A stretch of DNA of 64,000 nt from Capnocytophaga stomatis (GTDB taxonomy: Bacteria; Bacteroidota; Bacteroidia; Flavobacteriales; Flavobacteriaceae), in the NCBI RefSeq assembly GCF_002302635.1, contig NZ_CP022387.1:1612001-1676000 (forward strand), read 5' to 3'. Both the position numbers and the translations under genes were made by a program. Each line of letters opens with the position of its first letter. The first letter of the stretch is position 1. Shown here piece by piece: positions 34,276 to 44,161 of this stretch. Under the pieces are notes generated by a model. The model did no database searches. It saw only the letters and a program-made list of their open reading frames with translations, and was not told the DNA's origin.

Positions 34276-37200
34276 ATGAAAGAAAAACTAATTTGGACAG
34301 TATCGTTATTTTTTCTGGCATTGCAATTTGCTTTCGCACAAGATAAAACGATAACTGGAACAGTAAAGGATGTGTCAGGTGTGCCTTTACCTGGCGTTAC
34401 TGTTATGGTAAAAGGCTCGGCTCGTGGGGTTTCTACTGATTTTGATGGAAACTATAGCATTAAGGCGAAAAATGGTGATATTCTTCATTTTCTTGGTATA
34501 GGCTTGAAGTCTGTGGATAAGGCAGTTTCAGCTTCAACAAGCAAAATTGATGTAACAATGGAGGAAGAAGCTGAGCAATTGGAAGAAGTTGTGGTTACGG
34601 CTATGGGGGTTTCGCGTGACGAGAAATCCTTAGGTTATGCTACTCAAAAAGTTGAAGGTGATAGACTTTCCAAAGCTGGACAGCAAAACGCTATTAGTGC
34701 CTTGTCAGGAAATGTTGCGGGAGTGCAAGTTACGGCTTCTTCATCTATGGGAGGTTCAACGCGTATTACCATTCGTGGGGTTGGTTCTGTAACTGGTGAT
34801 AACCGTCCGCTTATTGTTGTAGATGGTATTCCAATGAATAACAGTAACTATAACAATGAGAGAAATTTAGGCAGTGATTTGGGAGGGCGTGACTATGGTG
34901 ATGCTTCGGCAGATATTAATCCTGATGATATTGAATCGGTTACTGTGCTTAAAGGTGGACCTGCAACGGCTCTTTATGGAAGTCGTGGAGGTAACGGGGT
35001 AATTGTTTACACCACAAAATCAGGTAAAAGAGGAAAAACCTCTGTTGATGTAAAATCAGGAATTACTTTTGAATCAACTTATATTGCTCCGATTTTACAA
35101 AATAAATACGGAGGAGGTTCTTCTACTTCTTTCCCTGAGGTTGAAATCAATGGAAGAAAATACAGCATCGCTCAGTACAGAGTTGATGAAAGCTGGGGAC
35201 CTAAGTTTGAAAATCAGCTTTACTTGCCTTGGTACGCCTTCGACAAGGAAAATTTTCCGGATGATTATTTGAAAGAAGTACCTTGGAAAGCCTCTGAAAA
35301 TGATGTGGATTCGTTTTTCCGCACAGGGATAACTACTTCTAATTCAGTGGCAGTTACACGCTCCGTTCAGGCAACGAATTTGCGTTTGTCAGCAAGTACG
35401 AGCAAAACAGACGGGATTGTGCCAAATTCGCATTTGAAAAAATCGACTTTGTCATTCAATTTTAATTCGAAATTAAGTGAAAAATTCAAAGTTGATGGAG
35501 GGTTGAATTATGTGCTGACTAACGGATTTAACCGCCAAGACCAAGGTTATAACGATAATTCAGTTTCTCAAAAATTTTACCAATGGGGACAACGCCAATT
35601 GGATATGAAAAAGTTACGTGATTACAAACTTTCAACAGGAGAGCAACGTACTTGGAACAGAACGGCTTGGGACGACCCAACACCTAAGTACTCCGATAAC
35701 CCATATTGGATTGCTTATGAAAACACTTCTGAGGATAAACGTCATCGTTTCTTTGGAAATGTGGGCTTAACATACAACATTGCAGATAATTTGTATGCTG
35801 TGGGTAATGTTTATGGTGATGTGTATTCGTTCCACGTGAAGGAACAAGTAGCCGTAGGTTCGCAAGCAGAATCGTATTTTAAAGATATTGTTAGAAATTC
35901 TTCTGACTTTAACTACGAAGCACGTTTGCATTTTGATCCTAAAATGGGAGACAATTTCAGCTTAAATTCGTTTGTAGGGGTGTCACGCAGAGAAGCACGC
36001 TATAATTACGTGAATGGTGAAACTGTGGGTGGTTTATTAAAACCTAACTATTACAACTTAGCAAATAGTATTGAAACACCTAAAGCAACTAATTACGAAA
36101 GTTGGAGAAGAACCAACAGCGTTTACGGAATGGTTTCATTAGGCTTTAAAGAAATGTTATTTGTTGAAGCTACCGGAAGAAACGATTGGTTTTCAACAGT
36201 TTCTAAGCCTGTGTTCTATCCTTCCGTAACAGGAACATTTATATTCTCATCGGTAATTAAACCGGAATGGTTGTCTTTCGGTAAAGTGCGTTTAGGATGG
36301 GCACAAGTGGGTAATGACACTGGTCCGTACCGATTGGAAACCTACCCAACTGTAAGTAATCCTTTCTTAGGTTCACCACGTTATTCAAATCCAAATACGG
36401 CAAACAATCCGAATCTATTGCCAGAGGTTAAAACCACGCAAGAAGTTGGGTTAGAACTTAAATTGTTCAAAAACAGAGTAGGGCTTGATGTAACTTATTA
36501 TGATACAAGAACTAAAGATTTGATTTTGCCATTAACTACCGACCCGTCAACAGGATATGCTTATAAGTATATCAATGCCGGTTCAATGCAAAATCAAGGT
36601 ATTGAGGTTAGCTTGAGTGCTACGCCGGTGAAAACGGATAATTTTTCGTGGGATGTTACTTGGAACTTTGCCAAAAATAATAACAAATTGTTAGAGTTGC
36701 ATCCGCAAATGAAAGTGTATCAGCTATCAAGCTTCTTTAGTAGCACAATCTTGAATGCTGTGGAAGGAGAGCCTTACGGACAGTTATATACTACCAATTA
36801 CAGATTTCACGAAGGTACAGGGCAACCTATTGTTGGCTCAAACGGACTTTATGCCAAAGGAAAAGTAGAATCATTAGGCTCTGTAATTCCGGATTACAAT
36901 ATGGGGCTTAATAACGCATTCCGTTATAAAAACTTTGACCTTTCCGTATTGTTCGATTTCCAAAAAGGAGGAAAGTACTTCTCAACTAATCATATGTTTG
37001 GTATGTATTCGGGAATGCTTAAAGAAACTGCCGAAGGAGACATTCGTGAACAAGGTATTGTACTTAGTGGGGTAACCGCTGATGGGCAACCAAATACAAT
37101 TGCAGCCAAGGCAACAGATTGGGCAGCAAGTCACTACTCGGGGGTTCGTGCACAAAGTGTTTTTGATGCTACTTATTTGAAATTGAGAAATGTGTCTTTG

Positions 37201-37407
37201 TCATATACTGTAAATTTACCGAAAAATAAACACGTAAAAGAGCTTGTTTTCTCGGCTTATGGTAGAAATTTATGGACAACAGGGCTTGATTACAAAGGTA
37301 TTGACCCAGAGCAAGCCTCTTACGGAAGTGGAAACGTGCAAGGAATTGAAACCGGTTCATTACCATCAACAAGAACTTACGGTATGAGTGTTCAAATAAA
37401 ACTATAA
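34276..37407 (+). CDS. SusC/RagA-family TonB-linked outer-membrane transporter (1)
   Basis: A 1043-residue protein with a signal peptide ending AFAQ. A CarboxypepD-like domain (about 26-100, TGTVKDVSGVPLPGVTV) is followed by the SusC signature EEVVVTAMGVSRDEKSLGYA, a plug (about 115-235, LIVVDGIPMNN, VTVLKGGPATALYGSRGGNG) and a C-terminal barrel. It imports oligomeric nutrients with its SusD partner 10 bp downstream. About 84 of the first 107 residues are identical to the second SusC (39475), while plug and barrel diverge. The substrate is not deducible; no glycoside hydrolase is in the pair. Confidence 0.95.
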   Translation: MKEKLIWTVSLFFLALQFAFAQDKTITGTVKDVSGVPLPGVTVMVKGSARGVSTDFDGNYSIKAKNGDILHFLGIGLKSVDKAVSASTSKIDVTMEEEAEQLEEVVVTAMGVSRDEKSLGYATQKVEGDRLSKAGQQNAISALSGNVAGVQVTASSSMGGSTRITIRGVGSVTGDNRPLIVVDGIPMNNSNYNNERNLGSDLGGRDYGDASADINPDDIESVTVLKGGPATALYGSRGGNGVIVYTTKSGKRGKTSVDVKSGITFESTYIAPILQNKYGGGSSTSFPEVEINGRKYSIAQYRVDESWGPKFENQLYLPWYAFDKENFPDDYLKEVPWKASENDVDSFFRTGITTSNSVAVTRSVQATNLRLSASTSKTDGIVPNSHLKKSTLSFNFNSKLSEKFKVDGGLNYVLTNGFNRQDQGYNDNSVSQKFYQWGQRQLDMKKLRDYKLSTGEQRTWNRTAWDDPTPKYSDNPYWIAYENTSEDKRHRFFGNVGLTYNIADNLYAVGNVYGDVYSFHVKEQVAVGSQAESYFKDIVRNSSDFNYEARLHFDPKMGDNFSLNSFVGVSRREARYNYVNGETVGGLLKPNYYNLANSIETPKATNYESWRRTNSVYGMVSLGFKEMLFVEATGRNDWFSTVSKPVFYPSVTGTFIFSSVIKPEWLSFGKVRLGWAQVGNDTGPYRLETYPTVSNPFLGSPRYSNPNTANNPNLLPEVKTTQEVGLELKLFKNRVGLDVTYYDTRTKDLILPLTTDPSTGYAYKYINAGSMQNQGIEVSLSATPVKTDNFSWDVTWNFAKNNNKLLELHPQMKVYQLSSFFSSTILNAVEGEPYGQLYTTNYRFHEGTGQPIVGSNGLYAKGKVESLGSVIPDYNMGLNNAFRYKNFDLSVLFDFQKGGKYFSTNHMFGMYSGMLKETAEGDIREQGIVLSGVTADGQPNTIAAKATDWAASHYSGVRAQSVFDATYLKLRNVSLSYTVNLPKNKHVKELVFSAYGRNLWTTGLDYKGIDPEQASYGSGNVQGIETGSLPSTRTYGMSVQIKL

Positions 37408-37417
37408 CATTGAAAAT

Positions 37418-39019
37418 ATGAAAAAAATATATACATTATTGTTTTTAGGCGGGCTTTTGTCTTTATCAAGTTGTGATAAAGATTTTGAGGAAATCAATTC
37501 AAACCCAAATAGCCCAGATGCCTTTATTTCGTATGCGGTTTTTAATAGTGCCAACAAGTCATTGATGGATGGTACGCGAGGGGCTTTCTCATCTGGTCGT
37601 GTGGCACTGCAATGGATGCAGTATTCTGCACAAACTAACTACACTGAAGAGGATAGATATCAATATCGTCCTACTTCTGGAGATAATTTGTGGGCTACGT
37701 ATTACTTGAGAGCACAAGATTATAAAACGATTATCGATTTGAATGCTTCTGAGAAAACTAAAGGAGAGTCTTCAAATTACGGAAAAAACGAGAACCAAAT
37801 CGCGGCGTCACGCATTATGTTGGCTTATATATTCAGTAATTTGGCAGATACATTCGGTGATGTTCCTTATTATTCTTTTGGAAACAACAATCCTGATTTT
37901 CAGGCATTAGATAGCGATAAAACACTTACTCCGGTTTACGTTTCACAAGAGGTAATCTATGCGGATATTCTTAAAGAACTCAAAGAAGCCGTAGCGATGA
38001 CTGTGGGTGAAGATACGGACAAAGTATTCGTTAAAGGTGATGCTTTATTTGGGTCTGTAGGTAAAATGAAACGATTTGCCAATTCATTACGTTTGCGTGT
38101 TGCTAACAGAGTAAAGAACGTACCCGCTTTATCAGCCGTTGCTCAAACACATATTACAGAAGCCATCGCCGGTGGTGTGATGCAATCTAACGACGATACG
38201 GTAGGTTTAACTTATGAAAATAACAAGGTAGCTCCTTCGCCAATGTACACTGCCTTTTTCGTTGATGCAAGGGTTGATTTCGCAGCAGGAAGTTCGTTTG
38301 TGGAATTGTTGAAAGGAGAAAGAGGTTCGTTTGGTGCTGACCCACGTTTGCAGAAATATGTCACTCCTCGTAATACCAAAATAGGTCAAGTAAGAGATAA
38401 CACTTACGCTGAAAGTGATAATTTAGCTGATTACGTAGGAATGCCTTACGGAATACCGAATCATCTTACAGAATCACAAGTAGCAGCGGGAGTGTCGTTT
38501 TTCAGTTCCAACGTTTTAAAAGCAAACTACACTGAAGTATTGATGGAATATGCCGAAGTATGTTTCTTGCTTTCAGAAAATAATAGCTGGGACGATGCTT
38601 GGTACAAAAAAGGAGTGCAAGCTTCAATGGAGCGTTGGGGCGTAGATGCAACCAAATCAGCAGCCTTTGTAGCTACTTTGGCTCCTGCCAACGAAGAAAA
38701 TGTAATTACTCAGAAGTACGTAGCACTTTATATGCAACCATATGAGGCTTGGAGTGAATATCGCAGAACAGGTTTTCCTAACGTATTGAATAAAGTAGGG
38801 CAAACCTACAACTTAAACGCTCCTTACAAAGAAAAAGACAAACCGGATGTTACCAATTATGTTTTTAACTCATTGGTAGAAGGAGTTACGGATTTGCCTG
38901 CTCGTTTGCTTTATTCGGCTCGATACAGTCAATTAAACAAGGAAAATTACGCTAAGGCTCTTCAAAATATGGGAATGAGTGATGATTCTATGACTCACAA
39001 ACTCATTTGGGCAAAATAG
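37418..39019 (+). CDS. SusD/RagB-family lipoprotein (SusD-like_2 type)
   Basis: A 533-residue lipoprotein with lipobox SLSSC followed by DKDFEE, an approximate surface-export signal. EEINSNPNSP, ALQWMQYSAQTNYTEEDRY and the C-terminal YEAWSEYRRTGFPNV match the SusD-like_2 subgroup. It forms the surface lid of the preceding SusC transporter and binds substrate outside the cell. A stem-loop terminator follows at 39055. Confidence 0.92.
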   Translation: MKKIYTLLFLGGLLSLSSCDKDFEEINSNPNSPDAFISYAVFNSANKSLMDGTRGAFSSGRVALQWMQYSAQTNYTEEDRYQYRPTSGDNLWATYYLRAQDYKTIIDLNASEKTKGESSNYGKNENQIAASRIMLAYIFSNLADTFGDVPYYSFGNNNPDFQALDSDKTLTPVYVSQEVIYADILKELKEAVAMTVGEDTDKVFVKGDALFGSVGKMKRFANSLRLRVANRVKNVPALSAVAQTHITEAIAGGVMQSNDDTVGLTYENNKVAPSPMYTAFFVDARVDFAAGSSFVELLKGERGSFGADPRLQKYVTPRNTKIGQVRDNTYAESDNLADYVGMPYGIPNHLTESQVAAGVSFFSSNVLKANYTEVLMEYAEVCFLLSENNSWDDAWYKKGVQASMERWGVDATKSAAFVATLAPANEENVITQKYVALYMQPYEAWSEYRRTGFPNVLNKVGQTYNLNAPYKEKDKPDVTNYVFNSLVEGVTDLPARLLYSARYSQLNKENYAKALQNMGMSDDSMTHKLIWAK

Positions 39020-39054
39020 AAATACTGATATTTTGAAGTTTTATCCTAAATTTG

Positions 39055-39078
39055 AACCACTCGAAAGAGTGGTTTTTT
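39055..39078 (+). terminator. terminator of the first SusC/SusD pair
   Basis: AACCACTC, GAAA tetraloop, GAGTGGTT and a T-tract make a textbook intrinsic terminator 35 bp after the SusD stop. The rest of the gap to 39318 is AT-rich and empty. Confidence 0.88.
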
Positions 39079-39318
39079 CTTGTTATAAAAATTGATTTTA
39101 GTGCAAAAAAATCGAATTTTAAAAAGTTAAACAATGTTAAAATACGGATTTTCTTATTATTTTTTACATTTATATATTTTTTGAAGGTTTACTTGTTGAT
39201 TTTTAGTTTTTTAACCTTCAAATTGGTTTTCTAAATATTTGCTATCATTCACTAAATGAAGCAGAAATCAAATAATAAATTTATTTTCAATGCAAAATAA
39301 AGTTGCTATAATGATAAG

Positions 39319-39474
39319 AAATTAATAAAAAAAATGCCTTTTGTGGATTTTAAATATTAAAAAATAGATATTCTGTTGAGATTAATCTATGTTTAAGAGT
39401 TGATTTGTATGAAGTTTGCAATTTCTAAAAATAAAGCTAATATTTGCCAGACTAATTCAAAAAAGGGATAAAAG
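39319..39474 (+). repeat. leader region duplicated upstream of both susC-like genes, copy 2
   Basis: Matches 34121-34275, most strongly in ATATTTGCCAGACTAATTC and the following purine run before the ATG. Confidence 0.75.
39415..39446 (+). promoter_or_regulatory. promoter of the second SusC/SusD pair
   Basis: TTTG at 39415-39418, a 20-nt spacer and AATATTTG at 39439-39446, the same layout as at 34217-34248. Confidence 0.65.
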
Positions 39475-42400
39475 ATGAAAGAAAAATTAATTTGGACAGT
39501 ATCGTTCTTCTTTTTGGCGTTACAAATTGCCCTCGCACAAGAGAAAACGATAACTGGTGTGGTAAAAGATGTTTCGGGTGTGCCTTTACCTAGTATTACA
39601 GTGACTGTTAAAGGAACTACGCGAGGAGTGGCAACAGATTTTGATGGAAAGTACTCTATCAAAGCTAAGGCGGGAGATGTTCTTCATTTTCTTGGGATAG
39701 GGCTTAGAACCGTTGATAAAAAGGTTTCAGCCTCTACAACTAAGATTGATGTGGTAATGGAGGAAGAAGTAGAAGAACTTGAAGGAGTGGTAATCGTAGG
39801 GTATGGTTCTGTATCTAAAAAAGATTTGACCTCAGCGGTTTCTATTGTGGATGCAGGGACATTGGTTGAAAAACCTGTAACATCAGTAGCACAGGCTTTA
39901 CAAGGGAAGACAGCTGGGGTTCAAGTTGTGAGTACAGGAGGACGTGCAGGGGATAATACCCAAATTAGTATACGTGGTAATGGCTCTTTAACTGCTTCAA
40001 ATAATGTGCTATACATCATTGATGGGGTTCCACAAGAGACAATGGTCAATGTTGCAGCTGAGGACATTAAAAGTATGCAAGTGCTTAAAGATGCAGCTTC
40101 AGCGGCTATCTATGGTTCAAGAGCATCTAATGGGGTAGTGATTATTGAAACCAAAACTGGTAAGAATAATTCTAAACCTTCTGTTACATTTACATCATCT
40201 GTTGGTATTCAGGAGATTATAAAATATCCTAAGTTGTTGAAAGCTCAACAGTACAAACAAGTATTAGATGCTTCTCGTATAAACTATCAAAATGATATAG
40301 CTACTGGCATACTTAATGCTCCTAAAAATCCTAATGAGTTAACTCCTTTGCAATTAGGAAACTATGAAACAGATTGGATGTCTTTGGTTTTACAGAAAGG
40401 GCTTATCCGTAACAATCAAATTAGTGTGAGTGGAGGGGGAGAATCAACCAGCTTGTATTTTTCTGCATCAAATATTAAGCAAGAAGGTATTATCAAGCAA
40501 GACCAGTACCAGATGAGTCGTTTCCGTTTGAATGCCGAACAAAAAGTAGGTAAAAAGTTTTCGTTTGGCGTGCAGTCATATTTTACAATGTCAGAGTCTT
40601 CACCTATTGCGGACGACAACAATACGTATCAACCTTGGTCAAAAGCTTTAAACGCTCGACCCGATTTGTCTCCTTATACAGAAGATGGAAAATTGAATAG
40701 AAATTTAGGTGTGAACAACCCTTTGCACGCTTTTGAAAGATATGTGATTAGTGAATGGCAACGCGTTGGAGGAACTTTCTATATGAATTATGACATATTG
40801 GAAGGACTTAGATGGCGTTCGGCTTATACGGGAAATCTGAATGTAAACCGCTATAACAGATATGACGCACCTAACACAAAACGAGGAGAGAACGGAGATG
40901 GTGTGCCAACTGGATATGGATATTATTCAACACAGAACAATAGGGATTTTCAATCAGAAAATACCTTAACCTATGATAAGAGTTTCTTTGATAAAAAACT
41001 TAAACTTAACTTCTTGGCAGGACACTCATTCCAAAAATGGATATATGAAGATTCATACGTTGAGGGGGAAAAATTTGCTTCGTCTGACTTGAGATGGTTG
41101 GTTTCTGCTGCTGAGATAAATAAAGGTCGTAGTTATTATATTGCTATGGGATTAGAATCCTATTTCTCACGATTACAGCTAAATTGGAGAAACAAATACC
41201 ATTTAATGGTATCGGCTCGTTACGATGGTTCTTCTAAGTTTTTGCCTGAAAATCGTTGGGGAGCATTCCCAGCTGCTTCTTTGGGCTGGACGGTTTCTGA
41301 GGAAGAGTTTTTCAAGGTTTCATTTATAAATGACTTGAAATTAAGAGCTTCCATAGGATATACAGGTAATCAAACAGGTATTTCATATGCTTCGGGACAA
41401 GATCTTATCGGTAGTGGCTACAACTACGACCAAAATCCGGGATTGGCATCCGCTGAATTGTTTAATCCTGCGTTAAAATGGGAAACAGGTCAGACAATAA
41501 ACCTTGGACTTGATTTAGGGTTATTCAAAAACAGAATAACATTATCGGCTGATGTTTATGATAAGAAAACCAAGGATTTACTTACACGAGTTGCTGTTCC
41601 GCACGAGTCAGGATTTTCTACTCAATTGAGAAATATAGGTTCTATAAGAAACAAAGGATTTGAAGTTACGTTAAATGCTCAAATTATTAAGAGTGAAGAT
41701 TTTACTTGGGATTTCAATTCTAATTTTTCATACAATAAGAATACGGTAGAAAAGATTGGAAATGAGAAAGGATACTATACAACAGGTTTTGTATCAGTTG
41801 TTAAAGAAGGTGCTCCGTTAGGTTCTTTCTACTTACCAGAGGCAATAGGAATTGCACAGGAAAAGTATGAATACAAAAACCAAAAAGGAGAGGTTACCAA
41901 AGTTGTATATCCAGGAGATATGTTGTATAAGGATATCAATGGTGATGGTAAAATAGATGCGGAAGACAACGTTCTTTTTGAAGGAGGAATAGCCCCAATA
42001 TACGGAGGGTTAGGTACCAAGTTTGCTTATAAAATGTTTGACTTGTCTGTCACAGCACAATATTCAATTGGTAAGAGAATTTATGCGATGTACAAAGAGA
42101 ATGCATTAGCAGGAGGAGATGTTGGTTATCCTGCCTATTCTGAAAATATGATATTAGACCAGATGGATTATTGGACACCGCAAAATACCAATGCAGTAAA
42201 TCCGCGTCCACATATGGCTGCTTCTGTTGCAAGTTGGAATAATTTGAGATCTTCTCGTTTTTTGGAAAACGCAGATTATTTAAGAATATCCGACATTACG
42301 TTAGGATTTAATGTGAAAGGAGAGGATATAAAAAATATTGTGAAGTCATTGCGCATATACGCTCAGGTAAGAAATCCTTTTACCTTTACTAAATATTCAG

Positions 42401-42546
42401 GTGTAGATCCTGAAACTCATTACGTTGATCAATCTCAATATTCAAGTCAAAATCGTTCTGATACAAGCAAGATATCCGCAGGAGTTGATTATAATGGTAT
42501 TCCGAACGTGAAGGTGTATTCTTTGGGATTAAACATTAATTTTTAA
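39475..42546 (+). CDS. SusC/RagA-family TonB-linked outer-membrane transporter (2)
   Basis: A 1023-residue protein with a signal peptide ending ALAQ and a CarboxypepD-like domain nearly identical to the first SusC. The SusC motif here is GVVIVGYGSVSKKDLTSAVS, the classic form, unlike the first paralogue. The plug has LYIIDGVPQE and MQVLKDAASAAIYGSRASNGVV. The barrel contains an EF-hand-like DINGDGKIDAEDN near residue 825, frequent in SusC proteins. Its SusD partner starts 11 bp downstream. Confidence 0.95.
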   Translation: MKEKLIWTVSFFFLALQIALAQEKTITGVVKDVSGVPLPSITVTVKGTTRGVATDFDGKYSIKAKAGDVLHFLGIGLRTVDKKVSASTTKIDVVMEEEVEELEGVVIVGYGSVSKKDLTSAVSIVDAGTLVEKPVTSVAQALQGKTAGVQVVSTGGRAGDNTQISIRGNGSLTASNNVLYIIDGVPQETMVNVAAEDIKSMQVLKDAASAAIYGSRASNGVVIIETKTGKNNSKPSVTFTSSVGIQEIIKYPKLLKAQQYKQVLDASRINYQNDIATGILNAPKNPNELTPLQLGNYETDWMSLVLQKGLIRNNQISVSGGGESTSLYFSASNIKQEGIIKQDQYQMSRFRLNAEQKVGKKFSFGVQSYFTMSESSPIADDNNTYQPWSKALNARPDLSPYTEDGKLNRNLGVNNPLHAFERYVISEWQRVGGTFYMNYDILEGLRWRSAYTGNLNVNRYNRYDAPNTKRGENGDGVPTGYGYYSTQNNRDFQSENTLTYDKSFFDKKLKLNFLAGHSFQKWIYEDSYVEGEKFASSDLRWLVSAAEINKGRSYYIAMGLESYFSRLQLNWRNKYHLMVSARYDGSSKFLPENRWGAFPAASLGWTVSEEEFFKVSFINDLKLRASIGYTGNQTGISYASGQDLIGSGYNYDQNPGLASAELFNPALKWETGQTINLGLDLGLFKNRITLSADVYDKKTKDLLTRVAVPHESGFSTQLRNIGSIRNKGFEVTLNAQIIKSEDFTWDFNSNFSYNKNTVEKIGNEKGYYTTGFVSVVKEGAPLGSFYLPEAIGIAQEKYEYKNQKGEVTKVVYPGDMLYKDINGDGKIDAEDNVLFEGGIAPIYGGLGTKFAYKMFDLSVTAQYSIGKRIYAMYKENALAGGDVGYPAYSENMILDQMDYWTPQNTNAVNPRPHMAASVASWNNLRSSRFLENADYLRISDITLGFNVKGEDIKNIVKSLRIYAQVRNPFTFTKYSGVDPETHYVDQSQYSSQNRSDTSKISAGVDYNGIPNVKVYSLGLNINF

Positions 42547-42557
42547 AAAAGAAGAAG

Positions 42558-43748
42558 ATGAAAAAAATAGCATTAATATTATCAGTGGTGATAAGTCTGT
42601 TTGCATCGTGCAGTAAGGAATTGGATTTGCCTTCACAAGCTTCGCTTTCAGCAAATGCACCTTTATCATCAGAAGATGTAGACAAATTACTGAATGGGTT
42701 ATATACAGCTGTTCAGAAGCCTAATGATTATGGTTATTTTAATATTATGATGACCGAAATTATGGGAGACAACTTCAAGCCCTATAAGTTTCAGTGGTTT
42801 CAAGTAAAAAATTTGTACGAAAAAACCATTCCTACAAAAGATATTTTGTTGAGTTACCAGTATAGAGATTATTACAAAGGTATCAGCCGTGCCAATACGA
42901 TTTTGAATGTGCCTACTGCCACTGATGCACAAAAGGGACAGGCTCGTTATTGCAGAGCTTTAACCTACCTTAGATTGTTTGATATCTACGAGAGAGTGCC
43001 TTTGGTGGATGAGAATTACAAAGGAGAGCCCATAGCAGCTTCTACCAAAGAGGCAGTTTTAGATTTCATTTTGGAAGACTTAAAGTTTGCAAAAGAGTAC
43101 TCTCCTGAATTGGATAGAAAGAATTTGGAACAGGCTCAAAAATTTCCGACAAAAGAAGCCGCGATGGCGCTTCTAGCGCGTGTGTATCGAGTTCGAGGAA
43201 ATATAGCAGCAGCTACGGCTGAGGCTGAGGCTTTGATTACCTTAGGAAAGTTCTCGTTGGCTGATAATCCTTTGGAAAGAACCTCAGAGGTCATTTTCCG
43301 CTTTGCAGGTAATAAAGCAGAAGAGAACGGAGATTGGGGTTGGATTATGAGCTGGGAAGCAAGAAACTGGAATTGTTTCGGTGCAGCCGATGAACTTACA
43401 GCCCTTATTAAAGGTGAGGATACTCGTAAAGCACTATTTGATTTTGAAAATAGTGCAGATAGAAATGGTTACGTCTTTTCTAAAAAATATAAAACAGAAT
43501 CCAATTCAGATTTACTTATTTCACGAATTGCAGAAATGTATTTGATTTCTGCTGAGGGAGGAAATACAAACAGGCTTACAGAATTGCAAGCCGTAAGAAA
43601 ATCTTCATTATCCTTAGATGATGAAAGAAGATTGGAAATGTCTTTCGAATGGACTCGCTGGCAGGATTTAAAACTTAAAGGGATAGAAAATTACGTGCCA
43701 CCTTATCCTGAAGGAGCTTTAAATGCAAATACATTGTTAGGTAAATAG
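42558..43748 (+). CDS. RagB/SusD-family nutrient-binding lipoprotein, short form
   Basis: A 396-residue lipoprotein with lipobox LFASC followed by SKELD. The SusD fold is seen in the N-terminal TPR-like helices (DVDKLLNGLYTAVQ, YYKGISRANTILNV, GQARYCRALTYLRLF) and the C-terminal ISRIAEMYLISAEGG and RRLEMSFEWTRWQDLK. It is more than 100 residues shorter than typical SusD proteins, with a compressed loop-rich central part. It pairs with the SusC just upstream. Confidence 0.92.
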   Translation: MKKIALILSVVISLFASCSKELDLPSQASLSANAPLSSEDVDKLLNGLYTAVQKPNDYGYFNIMMTEIMGDNFKPYKFQWFQVKNLYEKTIPTKDILLSYQYRDYYKGISRANTILNVPTATDAQKGQARYCRALTYLRLFDIYERVPLVDENYKGEPIAASTKEAVLDFILEDLKFAKEYSPELDRKNLEQAQKFPTKEAAMALLARVYRVRGNIAAATAEAEALITLGKFSLADNPLERTSEVIFRFAGNKAEENGDWGWIMSWEARNWNCFGAADELTALIKGEDTRKALFDFENSADRNGYVFSKKYKTESNSDLLISRIAEMYLISAEGGNTNRLTELQAVRKSSLSLDDERRLEMSFEWTRWQDLKLKGIENYVPPYPEGALNANTLLGK

Positions 43749-43773
43749 TTTCTTTTTGATAGAAACAAACAAC

Positions 43774-43811
43774 AAAAATCGCAGTAATATATTTTTTACT
43801 GCGATTTTTGT
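43774..43811. terminator. bidirectional terminator between SusD (2) and gldC
   Basis: A 14-bp perfect stem (43774-43787 and 43796-43809) with an 8-nt loop and A/T runs on both flanks lies between convergent genes. Confidence 0.88.
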
Positions 43812-43831
43812 TTTGGATTCAATCTAAGTGG

Positions 43832-44161
43832 TCATTTCAACTCCATTTTCTCGGCAAAATAGTCGCAGAAATCACGCATTGTGTCACGCATTTTTTCATC
43901 GTTGGTGGCTCTGTGAAAAGTGTCAGCCATTGCAGAAAGAGTCTGGTAGAAAAACATTTTCATTTCGTCAACGGGCATTTCTTTGGTCCACAGATCAATA
44001 CGTAAGGCTTCCTTAGTTTTAGCGTCCCACACCGAGAGGAAAACGGCTTTGGCTTCTTCGTTATAAATTCCGCCGTCTTCGGCATTCCAAAATAATTTTT
44101 CAGGAATCTTATTTTCGTCTAACTCAACGGTTAACTGAATGTTTGATGTCTTTTTTTGCAT
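43832..44161 (-). CDS. gldC: gliding motility protein GldC
   Basis: A 109-residue protein recognised as GldC by KIPEKLFWNAED and DEMKMFFYQTLSAMADTFHRAT. It supports GldB and the gliding/type IX machinery. Its ATG shares one base with the gldB stop (TAATG), as in a coupled gldB-gldC operon. It has no signal peptide. Confidence 0.95.
   Translation of the reverse strand: MQKKTSNIQLTVELDENKIPEKLFWNAEDGGIYNEEAKAVFLSVWDAKTKEALRIDLWTKEMPVDEMKMFFYQTLSAMADTFHRATNDEKMRDTMRDFCDYFAEKMELK

Noticed and set aside
34276-43748. Complete polysaccharide utilization locus
   Set aside because: Two SusC/SusD pairs are present, but no glycoside hydrolase, surface glycan-binding protein or dedicated regulator lies within the pairs.
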